Positions 28,237 through 37,452 of a stretch of DNA of 64,000 bases are shown one piece after another. A program made the position numbers and the translations under genes. This DNA is from Gammaproteobacteria bacterium (GTDB lineage: Bacteria > Pseudomonadota > Gammaproteobacteria > SZUA-229): NCBI GenBank assembly GCA_029881795.1, contig JAOULX010000004.1:124001-188000 (forward strand), in the 5' to 3' direction. Each line of letters starts with the position of its first letter. Position 1 is the stretch's first letter. The notes under the pieces were generated by a model that worked only from the letters and a program-made list of their open reading frames with translations, was not told the DNA's origin and did not search any database.

Positions 28237-28596
28237 TCAGGTGTTATTTGAATAGGCCGAGATGGCATGCTGTGCATCACCGATTCGGGAAAACACAGCA
28301 CCAATTTCATTTTTTATTGTCTGGCTGATCGTCAACAACTGCAAATCCAGCGCCTGAATCGTTGCAATACCCTGAGCCACTTCTGCTGCCTCGTCGGTAC
28401 TGACCTGGTCTGAAAAAAACTGCTTTAATAAGGCCAGCCGAGAGTGCTCAAGTTTAGAAATCGCCAGCCAGGGCTGTTTTGCATATTCTTCATCCAGCGC
28501 AAGATCGGCCAGTGATTCATTAGGCACAGCCAGCTGACGCATTTGCTGTGTCAGCTGAAGAATGGTTTGCCATTGCTGTTGTCGTTGCGGGTTCAT
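28237..28596 (-). CDS. fliT: FliT-like flagellar protein
   Basis: This protein of about 119 aa is helical and Gln/Leu-rich, without membrane segment or signal peptide, directly downstream of fliS. FliT proteins bind FliD and, in enterics, FlhDC. Sequence conservation in this family is poor, so the call relies on size, predicted helices and the fliD-fliS-fliT order. I start at the ATG at 28596, 19 bases past the fliS stop, because the frame upstream would overlap fliS by 71 bases with a basic, unlikely N-terminus. Confidence 0.65.
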   Translation of the reverse strand: MNPQRQQQWQTILQLTQQMRQLAVPNESLADLALDEEYAKQPWLAISKLEHSRLALLKQFFSDQVSTDEAAEVAQGIATIQALDLQLLTISQTIKNEIGAVFSRIGDAQHAISAYSNNT

Positions 28597-28615
28597 TAGT
28601 GTGTGATAAACCGGC

Positions 28616-29029
28616 TTATTTATTTTTCTCAGAAAATTCTTTTCTGACCTCTTGCGGTATGGCTGACCAGCCCGCTTTGATCTCATTCAATAAAGCAGCC
28701 ACTTCATCAAGCAAATCCATATTATTGCTCATATTGGCTTCGAGTAATTTGCGCTGCATGTAATCGTATAAAGAAAACAAATTTTCAGCGATTTCACCGC
28801 CTTTTTCCATATCCAGCGAGGTGACCAGACCATCGATAATCGTAATGGCTTTACTGACATCTTCGCCTTTTTTGGCAATATTTTTCTGTAGCATATGATA
28901 TTTGGCACTGTTAATTTTCTCTAACGCGCCGTCCAGTAACATCTGAATCAAATGATGCGGATCAGCCACATCAACAGCAACTTTAGTACCCACCTGTTTG
29001 TATTGATTCATGGCAACAGAATTATGCAT
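28616..29029 (-). CDS. fliS: Flagellin export chaperone FliS
   Basis: FliS keeps flagellin monomeric until export. The 137-aa protein has the family features MNQYKQVGTKVAVDVADPHHLIQMLLDGALEKI (quoted here only as the N-terminal family segment; its key words are YKQV, DPHHLI and LLDGAL) and FSLYDYMQRKLLEANMSN. I chose the ATG at 29029 because AAGGA stands at good distance and it gives the usual FliS N-terminus; an ATG 33 bases upstream lacks a ribosome-binding site. Confidence 0.94.
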   Translation of the reverse strand: MHNSVAMNQYKQVGTKVAVDVADPHHLIQMLLDGALEKINSAKYHMLQKNIAKKGEDVSKAITIIDGLVTSLDMEKGGEIAENLFSLYDYMQRKLLEANMSNNMDLLDEVAALLNEIKAGWSAIPQEVRKEFSEKNK

Positions 29030-29105
29030 AGTGTGTTTCCTTTTGTCTTTGTCTGTGCCCATTCGTTATTTATAGCTGAAAACAACGAATATGGCTATTA
29101 ACTTG

Positions 29106-29133
29106 TTAGCGTCCGCTTTACTGAAAAACTTTA
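29106..29133 (-). promoter_or_regulatory. Probable sigma28 (FliA) promoter of fliS-fliT
   Basis: A -35-like TAAAGTTT and a -10-like GACGCTAA are separated by 12 bases, one more than the usual 11. The -10 differs by one base from that of the flagellin promoter in this window. It lies about 75 bases before the fliS start. Confidence 0.5.
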
Positions 29134-29163
29134 GTGTTTATTTCGCCTTTTAGTCGTAAACCG

Positions 29164-29191
29164 TCACTGATAAAAAGGACTTATCGAGTGA
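29164..29191 (-). terminator. Hairpin behind fliD (possible terminator)
   Basis: TCACT(C)GATAA pairs with TTATCAGTGA around a 7-base loop, about 15 bases past the fliD stop. No T-run follows, so termination would be weak or factor-assisted; it may instead stabilise the fliD mRNA end. Confidence 0.35.
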
Positions 29192-29205
29192 AATAACTCA
29201 TTAAA

Positions 29206-31221
29206 CTATTTATTGTTTACCTGAATTTTTGGCAGTGCATTCAACTGCTGAGACAGGTAACTGCTGGTTACATTCAGCTGCCCCATTAGTACATCAAGCG
29301 CTACAAACTGGGCACGGTATCGTTTCTCAATCGCATCAACCCGCTTGGTTAATGCCTCACGTTTCTCAGTAATGCTATCTATTTGAGCATCAAGACTATT
29401 GGTTTTGGCAGTGATAAGACCGCTAGATGATAGAAACTCACCCAACATACTGTTCAGGCTGCCAGCAAAACCTTTACTGAAATTGACCGTACCCCTGCCA
29501 CCGGTCGTACCGCCCGTAATCTCCAGTATCATGCCAGCAGTGACACCACTGCCGGTCAGGCGTTGACCATCGCCACTGGCGACGGTACCGTTAATAGTGC
29601 CGCTCACATCCAAACCATCCGTCACCACTGCGCTGGCATCAAAACCCAATGAACTGTTATTCGCTGCTATTGCAACCGTTGAATCGCTGCCAAAACTGTT
29701 TGAAGTAATTTCAAAGTGATCAGTGACATAACTCACAGTGACACTGACGCCACCTTCTTGTAAACCGGTACTGCCGTTCAGGCGGTTTTGAATTTCTGTG
29801 GCCAGTGCATTCATATCCGCATAAACCGCCTGGGTTATAAAAATCTCACCTGAGCTGACCCCATCGATTTTCAGGTTCATTAACTCATTGCTGGCATCAA
29901 TCGTCACCGGGCCGGCCACTGCAGTACCGGCCAATACACCTTTAGACGCTAATTGTGTTACGCGAATATCATAAGAGCCTTCCTGAGTCTTGGAACTTGA
30001 ACTGATAAAGTTAATATCTTTATCACTCGGGCTGGCGTTGGAATAAAACATTTGTGAGACGGCTTCAAAATCAGTATTGAGAGCTGCATTAAACTTGCTT
30101 GAATCAAGCGCTAATGTGCCATCTCGCTGGGTGGTAATTCCAATCGAGGACAAGGTATTGTAATTGCTGTTATTATCAATCACCGAACCCAATTCCCGAC
30201 GGATTTGCCTTATCACATTCCTTGTTGTGGTATCACCAAGCAACAAACCTGAGGGGCCATCTCCACCACCAAACTGGGTCAAGCCGGCAACGGTGTTCAC
30301 CAGCTCGTTGTATTTTCCAATAAAGTTTTTAACATTAGACTCAGCATTAGAATTATCCTGCTTGATCGTAACTTGAGTCGGCTTACCAATATCAGCTGAT
30401 TTAAGATTAAGAGTGACGCCGTGAATCGCGCCACTAATCTCATTGGTCTCACGAGTAATTTTCAAACCATTCACTTTTACGGTAGCATCTGACGCAGCCT
30501 GAGTTTGCTCAGCATTGGTCGCATCAATATTAAAAGCCAGTTGTGACAAACCGGTGGTATCAATATTTTCGGCCGCAGTCAGACCTTCATCAACTGTAAT
30601 ATTCAGACTGTTGGCAAGCCCTGAATCATCAGAGGAAAGTAATAATTTATAACCCGTACCATCATCCACAACAGTAGCGGTAACACCAATGTCAGCATCA
30701 TTGATAGCATCACGCAAACCTTCAACCGTGTTGTTTGCATTGGTTATTTCGATAGATTTGGAGCTTTTATCAGGGTTGGTAGTAAAACTGGTGTAGGTAT
30801 CTGTGCCTTCGGTGTAATCGGTAGTACCAAAGTCAAAAGTTAATGTGCCGGTACCAACAACGGTATCTAAAGCTTCAAAAGCAATACTGGAGAGACTATG
30901 AGTCTGGGCCAGGCTTTCAACTTCTACTGAATAACTACCACTGGTGGCGATGGAAGTGGCCGATGCGCTTAATAAACTCGTGTCACCGATACTGACTTTA
31001 TTAACAGAGAATCCGGATGCGGTTTTTAACGACGTTAATGAGGATTTAAAACTGGAGACGGCGCTGGTAAGGCTGCCAAATGCGGAAATCTCAGAGAGCG
31101 TTTTTGCTTCCTGACTATTTAGCCGGTTTTCTGTGGGCGCGCGTTCAGCCTGAATAATCTGTTGTAACAGACTATTAATATCTAACCCTGAACCGATTCC
31201 CGACGCTGAAAGTGTGGCCAT
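29206..31221 (-). CDS. fliD: Flagellar filament cap protein FliD
   Basis: FliD forms the cap under which flagellin is inserted. At 671 aa it is about 200 residues longer than typical FliD. The N-terminal domain (SGLDINSLLQQIIQAERAP) and C-terminal domain (DAQIDSITEKREALTKRVDAIEKRYRAQF region, then LDVLMGQLNVTSSYLSQQL) are intact and likely form the coiled D0/D1 core. Flagellin hook-IN-type segments lie in the enlarged middle (IEITNANNTVEGLRDAIND and a second at about 430-540). It is separated from flaG by 63 bases containing a sigma54 site. Confidence 0.95.
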   Translation of the reverse strand: MATLSASGIGSGLDINSLLQQIIQAERAPTENRLNSQEAKTLSEISAFGSLTSAVSSFKSSLTSLKTASGFSVNKVSIGDTSLLSASATSIATSGSYSVEVESLAQTHSLSSIAFEALDTVVGTGTLTFDFGTTDYTEGTDTYTSFTTNPDKSSKSIEITNANNTVEGLRDAINDADIGVTATVVDDGTGYKLLLSSDDSGLANSLNITVDEGLTAAENIDTTGLSQLAFNIDATNAEQTQAASDATVKVNGLKITRETNEISGAIHGVTLNLKSADIGKPTQVTIKQDNSNAESNVKNFIGKYNELVNTVAGLTQFGGGDGPSGLLLGDTTTRNVIRQIRRELGSVIDNNSNYNTLSSIGITTQRDGTLALDSSKFNAALNTDFEAVSQMFYSNASPSDKDINFISSSSKTQEGSYDIRVTQLASKGVLAGTAVAGPVTIDASNELMNLKIDGVSSGEIFITQAVYADMNALATEIQNRLNGSTGLQEGGVSVTVSYVTDHFEITSNSFGSDSTVAIAANNSSLGFDASAVVTDGLDVSGTINGTVASGDGQRLTGSGVTAGMILEITGGTTGGRGTVNFSKGFAGSLNSMLGEFLSSSGLITAKTNSLDAQIDSITEKREALTKRVDAIEKRYRAQFVALDVLMGQLNVTSSYLSQQLNALPKIQVNNK

Positions 31222-31267
31222 AGTGAACCTCTAAAATGACTAATGTCTCTTAATAATATGAGTATAG

Positions 31268-31283
31268 TGCAATATTAAGGCCA
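31268..31283 (-). promoter_or_regulatory. Sigma54 promoter of fliD
   Basis: TGGCCTTAATATTGCA has exact -24/-12 spacing. The predicted start near 31257 gives a leader of about 36 bases. It abuts the end of flaG, so fliD can be made independently of flagellin transcription. Confidence 0.78.
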
Positions 31284-31284
31284 A

Positions 31285-31719
31285 TTATGCCGATGTCTGA
31301 ACAATAACTCCTGTACTGCTGTCAACGCTTTCCCTGATGGTTTCGGATAATTTCAGCACTTCTTCAGAAGGTATCTGACGGATCAGTTCTGCGGTCTCAG
31401 AATTGATGACTTTAATGACGGTACGACCGCTGTCATCATCGACACTGAAATGCAAATCACGGTTTACTAGCTGGGCATGATTATTTAACTGCTCAACCAC
31501 TTCACGTGCTTTTTCCTGGCTCACTTGCTGCTCTGCTTGTAAGGTCGCTTCCTTTTTGACCGCTTGCTGCGTTGAACCGGTTGCAGGCGGTAAATCAGTG
31601 CCCGCCTCCACTGCAAGGGTTTGCCGCTCCGGGTTGCCTGGTTTCTTGACAGCAATAGACTGTGCTGCATTCGCCGCGGCTGTTTTTATTGACTGGTTAC
31701 TCATGATATCAGAAGACAT
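31285..31719 (-). CDS. flaG: FlaG-family flagellar protein
   Basis: FlaG proteins affect filament length in polar-flagellated bacteria; the mechanism is poorly known. This 144-aa protein has a variable, Ala/Gln/Lys-rich N-terminal half. The conserved C-terminal FlaG domain reads LHFSVDDDSGRTVIKVIN, then TAELIRQIPSEEVLKLSE and GVIVQTSA at the very end. The ATG at 31719 is used; an ATG five codons in is possible. It lies between fliC and fliD, its usual place. Confidence 0.93.
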   Translation of the reverse strand: MSSDIMSNQSIKTAAANAAQSIAVKKPGNPERQTLAVEAGTDLPPATGSTQQAVKKEATLQAEQQVSQEKAREVVEQLNNHAQLVNRDLHFSVDDDSGRTVIKVINSETAELIRQIPSEEVLKLSETIRESVDSSTGVIVQTSA

Positions 31720-31775
31720 ATCATCACCTATTCACCGTATTGTTCATTAAACATCTATTCACTAAAAACGACAAC

Positions 31776-31802
31776 GCGGCCGAGGGAAAATCCCCCGTCC
31801 GC
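31776..31802 (-). terminator. Possible terminator behind fliC
   Basis: A GC-rich imperfect hairpin (GCGG...CCGC outer stem, GGGA/TCCC inner stem) lies about 50 bases past the flagellin stop. On the minus strand it is followed within about 7 bases by GTTTTTAG. It is a reasonable but imperfect intrinsic terminator, perhaps lowering flaG expression relative to flagellin. Confidence 0.45.
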
Positions 31803-31854
31803 TCACTTAAACACTAGTGTGTTGTCATGGTTTTTAGCTCATCTAGCGCTAAAC

Positions 31855-34464
31855 TTACTGCAGTAAGCTCAGTACTAATTGAGGCAGTGAGTTAGCCTGA
31901 GACAGCATCGCGACACCTGCTTGCTGCAAGATCTGCGTACGAGTCAGGTTCGCTGTTTCCGTTGCGAAGTCAGTATCCTGAATTCGACTACGTGCAGCGC
32001 TCAGGTTCTCAACCGTTGTTGACAGGTTAGAGATAGTCGATTCAAAACGATTCTGAACCGCACCCAGTGCACCTCGAAGGCTGTTAACACGTGCCAGCGC
32101 ACCATCGGTAATATCAATCGCAGCTGTCGCACCTTTAGTCGTACTGATATCGATGGTATTAACCGTTTTGTTTTCACTAGCCTGTAACTGCGTCGAGTTA
32201 CCCGCAAATAAACCACCGGTGATTTCACTTAAGTTTGAAGAAACACTGAAGTAACCGCCGTTTGATTTAAACTCAACTTCACCACCAATCACTGTGGAAT
32301 CACGACTACCGGCATTAAGACCACCTGTTTGTAAGGTAGTTGCAACACCAACGCCACCTTTTACATCCAGAGTTACGGTTTGGCCTAATACACCATCTGC
32401 AGCGACTGAACTGTCGAAGTTAGAGATACTGATATCTTTACCCGTCGCATGCTCCAGAGCAATCGATTCACCATCCAGACTCAATACAGCCGAGATACCG
32501 GTTTTACCAGACTCGTCATTAATCGCTTCTGCTAGAGAACCTAAATCAGTGGTTGTTACATTTGATGAGAACTCAACACCATTCAGTTTAAATGAAACCA
32601 CACCATCCAGCGACAGGTTACTGATCGTGGCTTTGGTATTAGCCGTTGCTGCAACACCAGTCGCATCAGAAATCGCATTAACCTGCGCTACAATAGAAGA
32701 GGCTTCAGCGTTTTCTAAAATTTCAAGATTAACCGAAGACTCACCATTTATGGTCAGCGTCTGTGCAGCAACATTATTACCTTTCTTAGTATCTGCCACA
32801 CCATAAGCCGTGTAATCAGCCACACCGCCACCGGTCGTATTACCCAGTAAACTAGAGCTGGCCGCTGTATTCGCAGCGGTGGAGGTAATGCTATAACCTG
32901 CATCCAACACAACATCAATCGCTGCAATTTTAAAAGCAGAATCCTGAGCCGCTGCAGCATCATCTGTTAAGGTAATGCCTTCGAAAGCCACCGTACTAAT
33001 CAAATTTGTGCTGGTTGTTGCATCAACACCGGTAGCCGAATTAGTATCAGTAAGAGTCGTGCTGACCAAAGTAGTGGTGTCCGTATCTCCTGAGACCACA
33101 TCAACACTACCATCGGTGGTCGTTGTACCACTATTAAAGCTGGTAACAACCAAGTCAGTACTGTCCGCCTTTAAAATAGTAATACTGCCAGCACCATCAT
33201 TGACGATGCTATATGCAGCCGGGTCTAAAACCTGTGATGCGGCCTCTGCGAAATTATTAGCCTGAGTAATAGCAGACGCATCATTTAAGTAATTAATGGC
33301 TGCACCACCATCAATGACGATAGAATGAGTTTCACCTGAGGTACCCTGAACAAAGTTACCAAAGGTAACCGAGGTTGCATCAGAAACCACAAAGTCGGAA
33401 ACACCAATATCAGAGGCACCAGCTGCCGCTTCACTGGTCAACAACACTTCACCACTGTTAGAAGTCGTCGAGGCCTTAATGCCAACCGTATTGGTACCGA
33501 TTGATGAATTAATTTCAGCTACCACCTGGTCTTCGATATTGGCATAGGTTTTGGTATCACGAATAAAACTCACCACGTCACCTGTACCGGCGGCACCTGC
33601 AGCATCCAGTACTTCAAACGAAATACCATCACCGTGATCAATATTCTGTGACTCTGAGAAATCCAGAACTGCCGTATTGGTAGTCGCTGCTGTTGCTGTC
33701 ACACCATCAAGTGAATTAAAAATACCCAGTAATGTTGCCTGTGTTTCATCACCTACTGCTACTGCTGCTGTATCGGTATTGCCATCAATATCAGTTGTTG
33801 TCAGGGTTTGTACTGTCTGATCATAACTGCCCACAGCATTATCAGCACCGGCTAATGCATTACCGGAAATCACCCGCAGGTTAGTGTAAGTTGAATTTGC
33901 GATACCACCTGTGTCATTACCAGTCACTGGACTATTAGTACTGACTTTATTGATACCTAAAGACTCAGCCGTTGCGCCTGATACACTGACATTAATGGTT
34001 TGATTAGCTTCTGCACCAACCTGGAATGATTGTGCGGTGAAAGAGCCATCAAGTAATTTTAAACCATTGAATGAAGTGGTTTGGGCGATACGATCGAGCT
34101 CTGATACCAGCTGGTTTACCTCTGACTGCAGACTTAAACGGTCTGATGCCGAGTTGGTTGAGTTAGCAGACTGAACGGATAACTCACGAATACGTTGTAA
34201 GATATTACCTGACTCAGATAATGCACCCTCAGCGGTTTGCGATAAAGAGATCGCATCATTTGCATTTCGGCTTGCCTGGCTCAGACCACGGATTTGAGAG
34301 GTAAAACGATCCGAGATCGCAAGACCTGCCGCGTCATCTTTTGCGCTGTTGATACGTAAACCAGAAGACAATCGTTGTAATGAAGTCTGTAACTGGCTTT
34401 GTGAACTGTTCAAGTTACGTTGTGCGTTCAAAGACGCAAAGTTTGTATTAATGACTTGAGGCAT
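31855..34464 (-). CDS. fliC: Flagellin, unusually large
   Basis: This is the filament subunit. The conserved N-terminal D0/D1 (about 1-170, with [34 protein letters not shown] and the [11 protein letters not shown] end) and C-terminal D1/D0 (about 785-869, [24 protein letters not shown] region split by me into [18 protein letters not shown]) are normal. Between them lie about 610 residues of Thr/Ala/Asp/Ser-rich surface-exposed sequence with at least two flagellin hook-IN-type segments. At 869 aa it is far longer than the 270-500 aa of most relatives. It is the only flagellin gene in the window. AGGAG precedes the ATG, and a sigma28 promoter lies 97 bases upstream. Confidence 0.97.
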   Translation of the reverse strand: MPQVINTNFASLNAQRNLNSSQSQLQTSLQRLSSGLRINSAKDDAAGLAISDRFTSQIRGLSQASRNANDAISLSQTAEGALSESGNILQRIRELSVQSANSTNSASDRLSLQSEVNQLVSELDRIAQTTSFNGLKLLDGSFTAQSFQVGAEANQTINVSVSGATAESLGINKVSTNSPVTGNDTGGIANSTYTNLRVISGNALAGADNAVGSYDQTVQTLTTTDIDGNTDTAAVAVGDETQATLLGIFNSLDGVTATAATTNTAVLDFSESQNIDHGDGISFEVLDAAGAAGTGDVVSFIRDTKTYANIEDQVVAEINSSIGTNTVGIKASTTSNSGEVLLTSEAAAGASDIGVSDFVVSDATSVTFGNFVQGTSGETHSIVIDGGAAINYLNDASAITQANNFAEAASQVLDPAAYSIVNDGAGSITILKADSTDLVVTSFNSGTTTTDGSVDVVSGDTDTTTLVSTTLTDTNSATGVDATTSTNLISTVAFEGITLTDDAAAAQDSAFKIAAIDVVLDAGYSITSTAANTAASSSLLGNTTGGGVADYTAYGVADTKKGNNVAAQTLTINGESSVNLEILENAEASSIVAQVNAISDATGVAATANTKATISNLSLDGVVSFKLNGVEFSSNVTTTDLGSLAEAINDESGKTGISAVLSLDGESIALEHATGKDISISNFDSSVAADGVLGQTVTLDVKGGVGVATTLQTGGLNAGSRDSTVIGGEVEFKSNGGYFSVSSNLSEITGGLFAGNSTQLQASENKTVNTIDISTTKGATAAIDITDGALARVNSLRGALGAVQNRFESTISNLSTTVENLSAARSRIQDTDFATETANLTRTQILQQAGVAMLSQANSLPQLVLSLLQ

Positions 34465-34479
34465 GATGCTCTCCTGTTT

Positions 34480-34520
34480 CTTCCGTCGCTTTTTAAGTCA
34501 ACGGAAGTGTTTAAGACTTA
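34480..34520 (-). promoter_or_regulatory. Structured leader of the flagellin mRNA
   Basis: In the roughly 90-base leader, CTTCCGT (34480-34486) pairs with ACGGAAG (34501-34507). A second pairing, TAAGTC (34494-34499) with GACTTA (34515-34520), uses the loop of the first. The two could form alternative hairpins or a pseudoknot directly next to the AGGAG ribosome-binding site at about 34469-34476. Confidence 0.5.
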
Positions 34521-34560
34521 AATTTCAGCGATGTTAATAGATTTACTACTTTCAGATAAC

Positions 34561-34587
34561 TTAGCGGCCATGTCTTAAATAACTTTA
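34561..34587 (-). promoter_or_regulatory. Sigma28 (FliA) promoter of fliC
   Basis: TAAAGTTA, 11 bases, then GCCGCTAA: one mismatch in each half to the enterobacterial FliA consensus, with exact spacing. The predicted start is near 34554. Confidence 0.9.
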
Positions 34588-34934
34588 GACTTTTGTTAGA
34601 AAAAAAACCTGACATAATGACAAATACAATAACTCTTTGTTTTATTTGACAATATATTTTATTCAAGCTGTGTTTAATGGGCAATAATAGACGTTAAATG
34701 GCTAGAAACCGTAAAATAGTGCCCCAAATAACGGTTGTTGCTTATATAAATATAGACCCACTGCTGTGCTGTTAATGCTGATTTCGGGGTTATTGAGTGG
34801 ATATCAACTGATTAAATGCTGGATTCCTGCTAAAACACCGCCGGAACTCAATTTGGATGATAGGTTTATAAATTAAACGAGAGATGGCGCCGACTGAAAG
34901 TCAATTATGAGCAAACCTTTAAAGAAATATTGTT
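34588..34934. other. Intergenic region upstream of the flagellin promoter
   Basis: This AT-rich stretch lies between the sigma28 promoter and the inverted-repeat element. I recognise no gene, RNA or promoter in it. It may hold binding sites for regulators of fliC, but none is identifiable by eye. Confidence 0.4.
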
Positions 34935-35173
34935 TTTACCGCAAATGAACGCGAATAAACGCAAATTTAACAATGATAAAAGAAAAGTAGCCTGAATGAA
35001 GTGTAGTAATAGGTCAGGAAGCCCTTCCTGATGTAACGTCAGAAATCTACTCTATATTGATTCATAATCAGGAAATAAACCGAGTGAAAGGCTGTAATAT
35101 TTTGTCAGTATAGGAATACCGGTCTACAAACCTTTGTTTCCATTGGCGTTTATTCGCGTTCATTTGCGGTAAA
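34935..35173. repeat. 239-bp element bounded by 28-bp perfect inverted repeats
   Basis: The 28 bases at 34935-34962 recur as an exact inverted copy at 35146-35173 (core CGCAAATGAACGCGAATAAA on one side). Between them lies about 183 bases without an open frame, containing a perfect 8-bp-arm inverted repeat TCAGGAAG/CTTCCTGA (35014-35031). The form is that of a MITE-like or other non-coding repeat inserted between flgL and fliC. No target duplication was convincingly seen. Confidence 0.75.
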
Positions 35174-35216
35174 TATTTTTTGCCTTTAACAGCCGCTTCA
35201 GGATGCTACCTTGACT

Positions 35217-37442
35217 CTATATATAGTCAAATAACGATAGTTGTTGTATCTGTGCAAAGCTTTGTTGCGCGGCCTGGAAAGCGGTCATCTGAAAATTCAG
35301 CTGCGAGATGGCTTCGGCATAGTCGAGGTCAATAATGTCTGAGCGTATCTTTTCTAACTGATTTTTTTGCGATTCATTCTGGCCTTCCTGGCTTTCTACA
35401 ATATTTAAACGGGCACCAATCGCGGTGCGACTACTGACCACATTATCGGATGCCTGTGAAATATTGGACAAACTGATGGCAATGCGCTGCGCCAGCTGTG
35501 CCAGCATACTGACACCATTTTCTTCATTTGGTGGCTCTTCCAGGTCATTCACCAGTTCCCGCAAGGTGGTGAAGATATCCTGATGCCGACTGGCTTTGAC
35601 AGTGAAAACATCATCACCCTCAGGAGCACCTTCGATACTGACATTATGGCCATCGAATATGTATGACTGATTCTCGATGTATTCACGCGCCGGAGCACCC
35701 ACTATTGAATTAACGATATTAATACCCAGCGTTTCCAGTGCGCTGCCTTGAAAAACCAGACTGGCGTTATCGGTTAAGCCAAACTGGTCCGAGTTAATGA
35801 CAATTTCCTCTGTCAGCGGGGTGTTCGGTGCAATCGCATTAATACCGGCGGCGGCATTGATTTCTGCCGCGATAGCCGAGGCTGAGATACCAAGACCTGC
35901 TGTTAAATCAATTTTTACAGGGGTTTTGTCGCCATCAACATAAATTTTTAACTGATTGTTTCTGTCGATACCACTGTCATAATCATTGGCCACCAGACCC
36001 AGTACGTTATTACTAAAACCCACCACCCGAAGATCAATTTCTGCGCCCTCTTCAAAAGTAGTCAGAACAATATTACCAGCGCCATTACGGGAAACCTTGA
36101 CGGCATTATCACCAAAAGCGACATTAACTCGTTCCTGTAAATATCCGGGTAACGAGCCGGCATTATGCAAACCGTCTAAATTAACCGTTCTGGTCTGACC
36201 ATTCACATTTAAGGTAAATGCGGTTGGCCCGCCGGTATCAAAATCTGCGCCTAAGGATAAGTTTGCCAAGCCTGTTACCACGGCTGGCTGATCAGCATCG
36301 TAAATATCCACACCACCCAGCCCCAGATCGGCCGAAGTAACCGTGCCGGGTGATAAGTTCAAGTCAATAATGTCGAAGAATTTTTCTTCCCGTACCGGTG
36401 GGTTGGTACCGGATACATTGATCGCCTGCAAGCCTAAACTGGCTGCCGTGCCGGCCAGATTTGAAAACGTGATACTACTATTTAGTCCGTCTTTTTCCAG
36501 CGATTCGATGACCATGTTACCGGCCGCATCCACATAGCCTTTGACTAAATCCTCGCCTAACTGAGTGTTGATTTCACTGGCCACCGCTTTTGCGATCACT
36601 AATGGTGGCTCTGCCGCCATGTTCAGGTTAAAGGTAATCGGAACCGCGACAGCACCGTGCACACTGATATCAAAAGTGGCCGGTGCCACTGAATAATCGA
36701 GACTCAAAGGGGCTGCTGCTGCGGTAAACTTGGCTGAGCGTAATTCATCTTGCTGTCTGAATGTCATCATGTAATCATGTGCTACAAAATCACGCGTATC
36801 GGAAACCGAGCCTTCGTGTATAACACCCGAGCCGGTATTTACCAGACCTGAATCGACTGCAAAACTGCCGTTACCTGTTCTTACTTTCTGAAAAATATCA
36901 GAACCGGAATCACTGACTTTGACCTGGCGGGTATTGCCGATTTTTATCCCCATTTGGCCCTGGTCACCGTTATAAATATACTTACCCTGACCATCGATAT
37001 AAAACGGCCGGGTTTGTGATTTATAACCTGAAAATAGATAATCGCCGTTAACATCGCGGCGGTTTGCCAGATCAAAAATCTCATCAATCCGCTGCTTGAT
37101 TTCAGCGGTATTAGCCCGCCGTGTCTGATCATCACCGGTACCAATATTACCAGCCTGCACAGCCAACTCGCGGATCCGGTGCAAGGCCAGACTGACACTG
37201 TCTAAGGTAGAGTCTTCCAGCTCTAAGCGCTGTTTGGCGTATATTGAATTTTCACTGTATTGAGCAATTTTTGTAATTGACTGGCCAATACCTAATACCC
37301 GCGCAGTGGCACTGGGATCATCGGATGGGGATAGCAATTTAACACCCTGACCGACCTGATCCTGAATTCTCAATAATTTTGCCTGCTGATCCAGCATGGT
37401 ATTGAGGCCCTGAGCATAGAAAAATGATGTCGATATTCTCAT
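35217..37442 (-). CDS. flgL: Hook-filament junction protein FlgL, enlarged
   Basis: FlgL (HAP3) connects hook and filament. The flagellin-like N-terminus (LRIQDQVGQGVKLLSPSDDP) and C-terminus (about 650-741, ending LNFQMTAFQAAQQSFAQIQQ) are conserved. At 741 aa it is about twice the usual 300-400 aa because of a large central insertion, rich in beta-type sequence (about 200-620), with repeated units such as FTLNVNGQTRTVNLDG. It follows flgK by 10 bases and is the last gene of the flgIJKL unit. Confidence 0.95.
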   Translation of the reverse strand: MRISTSFFYAQGLNTMLDQQAKLLRIQDQVGQGVKLLSPSDDPSATARVLGIGQSITKIAQYSENSIYAKQRLELEDSTLDSVSLALHRIRELAVQAGNIGTGDDQTRRANTAEIKQRIDEIFDLANRRDVNGDYLFSGYKSQTRPFYIDGQGKYIYNGDQGQMGIKIGNTRQVKVSDSGSDIFQKVRTGNGSFAVDSGLVNTGSGVIHEGSVSDTRDFVAHDYMMTFRQQDELRSAKFTAAAAPLSLDYSVAPATFDISVHGAVAVPITFNLNMAAEPPLVIAKAVASEINTQLGEDLVKGYVDAAGNMVIESLEKDGLNSSITFSNLAGTAASLGLQAINVSGTNPPVREEKFFDIIDLNLSPGTVTSADLGLGGVDIYDADQPAVVTGLANLSLGADFDTGGPTAFTLNVNGQTRTVNLDGLHNAGSLPGYLQERVNVAFGDNAVKVSRNGAGNIVLTTFEEGAEIDLRVVGFSNNVLGLVANDYDSGIDRNNQLKIYVDGDKTPVKIDLTAGLGISASAIAAEINAAAGINAIAPNTPLTEEIVINSDQFGLTDNASLVFQGSALETLGINIVNSIVGAPAREYIENQSYIFDGHNVSIEGAPEGDDVFTVKASRHQDIFTTLRELVNDLEEPPNEENGVSMLAQLAQRIAISLSNISQASDNVVSSRTAIGARLNIVESQEGQNESQKNQLEKIRSDIIDLDYAEAISQLNFQMTAFQAAQQSFAQIQQLSLFDYI

Positions 37443-37452
37443 GAGTTAATCC

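Noticed and set aside
32294-32806. 170-codon open frame opposite the flagellin gene
   Set aside because: It lies wholly inside fliC on the other strand, lacks a ribosome-binding site and resembles no family; it is a by-product of the Thr/Ala-rich flagellin codons.
35211-35230. Small inverted repeat TTGACT/AGTCAA over the flgL stop codon
   Set aside because: Six base pairs, AT-rich, overlapping the stop and without T-run; too weak to call a terminator.
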